Assembly (NCBI GenBank): GCA_019925795.1
Contig: CM034310.1
Span: 22,526,764 to 22,590,763, forward strand
Source of the DNA: Dendrobium chrysotoxum
Lineage: Eukaryota; Streptophyta; Magnoliopsida; Asparagales; Orchidaceae
Direction: 5' to 3'
DNA length: 64,000 nt
Under the pieces are notes generated by a model, which had not been told where the DNA came from, ran no database searches, and worked only from the letters and a program-made list of their open reading frames with translations. A program made the position numbers and the translations under genes. Of the stretch, positions 63,880 to 64,000 are shown piece after piece (the stretch's first letter is position 1; every line of letters starts with the position of its first letter).

Positions 63880-64000
63880 TGTTGGAAGATTATAGTTTAA
63901 GTAGATCTAAAACTGAACATATATAATTTTAGTAGTAATAGATATAGTGGGGAGATTATGACTTTGGACGATCAAGTCATTAATAAGAGTACAAATTTTA
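63880..64000 (+). pseudogene. RTE LINE fragment running off the window
   Basis: From about 63898 it matches 22008-22108 of the intronic LINE: TTTTAGTAGTA, then GGACGATCAAGTCATTAATA and the stretch up to the window edge. It is the region after the FADD block. The rest lies beyond 64000. Confidence 0.85.

Overview
This is a transposon-rich piece of a plant nuclear genome. It carries one recognisable host gene, a strictosidine synthase-like (SSL) beta-propeller gene on the + strand (14941-35009, four exons, 393 codons). Exon 1 is GC-rich and the later exons are AT-rich, a 5'-high GC gradient best known from monocots. The other features fit a large-genome angiosperm: SIRE-like Ty1/copia elements primed by initiator Met-tRNA, a very large Tat-lineage Ty3/gypsy element, RTE-type LINEs, a tRNA-type SINE, and hAT-, Harbinger- and CACTA-like DNA transposons. 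I cannot name the species. No bacterial, organellar or CRISPR features were seen.

Layout. 1-2647: an old non-coding repeat split by a copia solo LTR (568-2275, target duplication TAAGT). 2648-11085: a decayed Ty1/copia element in + orientation. 11086-14790: gene-free DNA with a roughly 38-copy array of a 29-bp unit. 14791-35160: the SSL gene. Its first intron is 18,165 bp and holds two abutting Harbinger-like MITEs, a SINE, a minus-strand copia relic interrupted by an RTE LINE and by a 5.7-kb solo LTR, and a hAT-like element. 36262-60387: a 24.1-kb minus-strand Tat/Ogre-like element with 4.8- and 5.1-kb LTRs, bounded by the duplication GGACC; its interior carries a further copia LTR, an RTE fragment, a CACTA end and tandem repeats. 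60393-64000: an old repeat with a terminal hairpin, a second hAT-like copy, a MITE, microsatellites and a LINE cut by the window edge.

Interactions. The nesting order can be read from the breaks: the copia relic entered the SSL intron first, then the LINE and the giant-family solo LTR entered the relic. The 24-kb element entered the gene's 3' flank about 1.25 kb past the stop codon and is convergent with it. All four SSL exons are open and in phase, so the gene appears to have tolerated this load. All retroelement coding regions are broken by stops and frameshifts. I found no wholly new gene system. The least ordinary items are the giant LTR family with its target duplications, the palindrome arrays in the copia LTRs, the 29-bp array, and an upstream ORF in the giant element.
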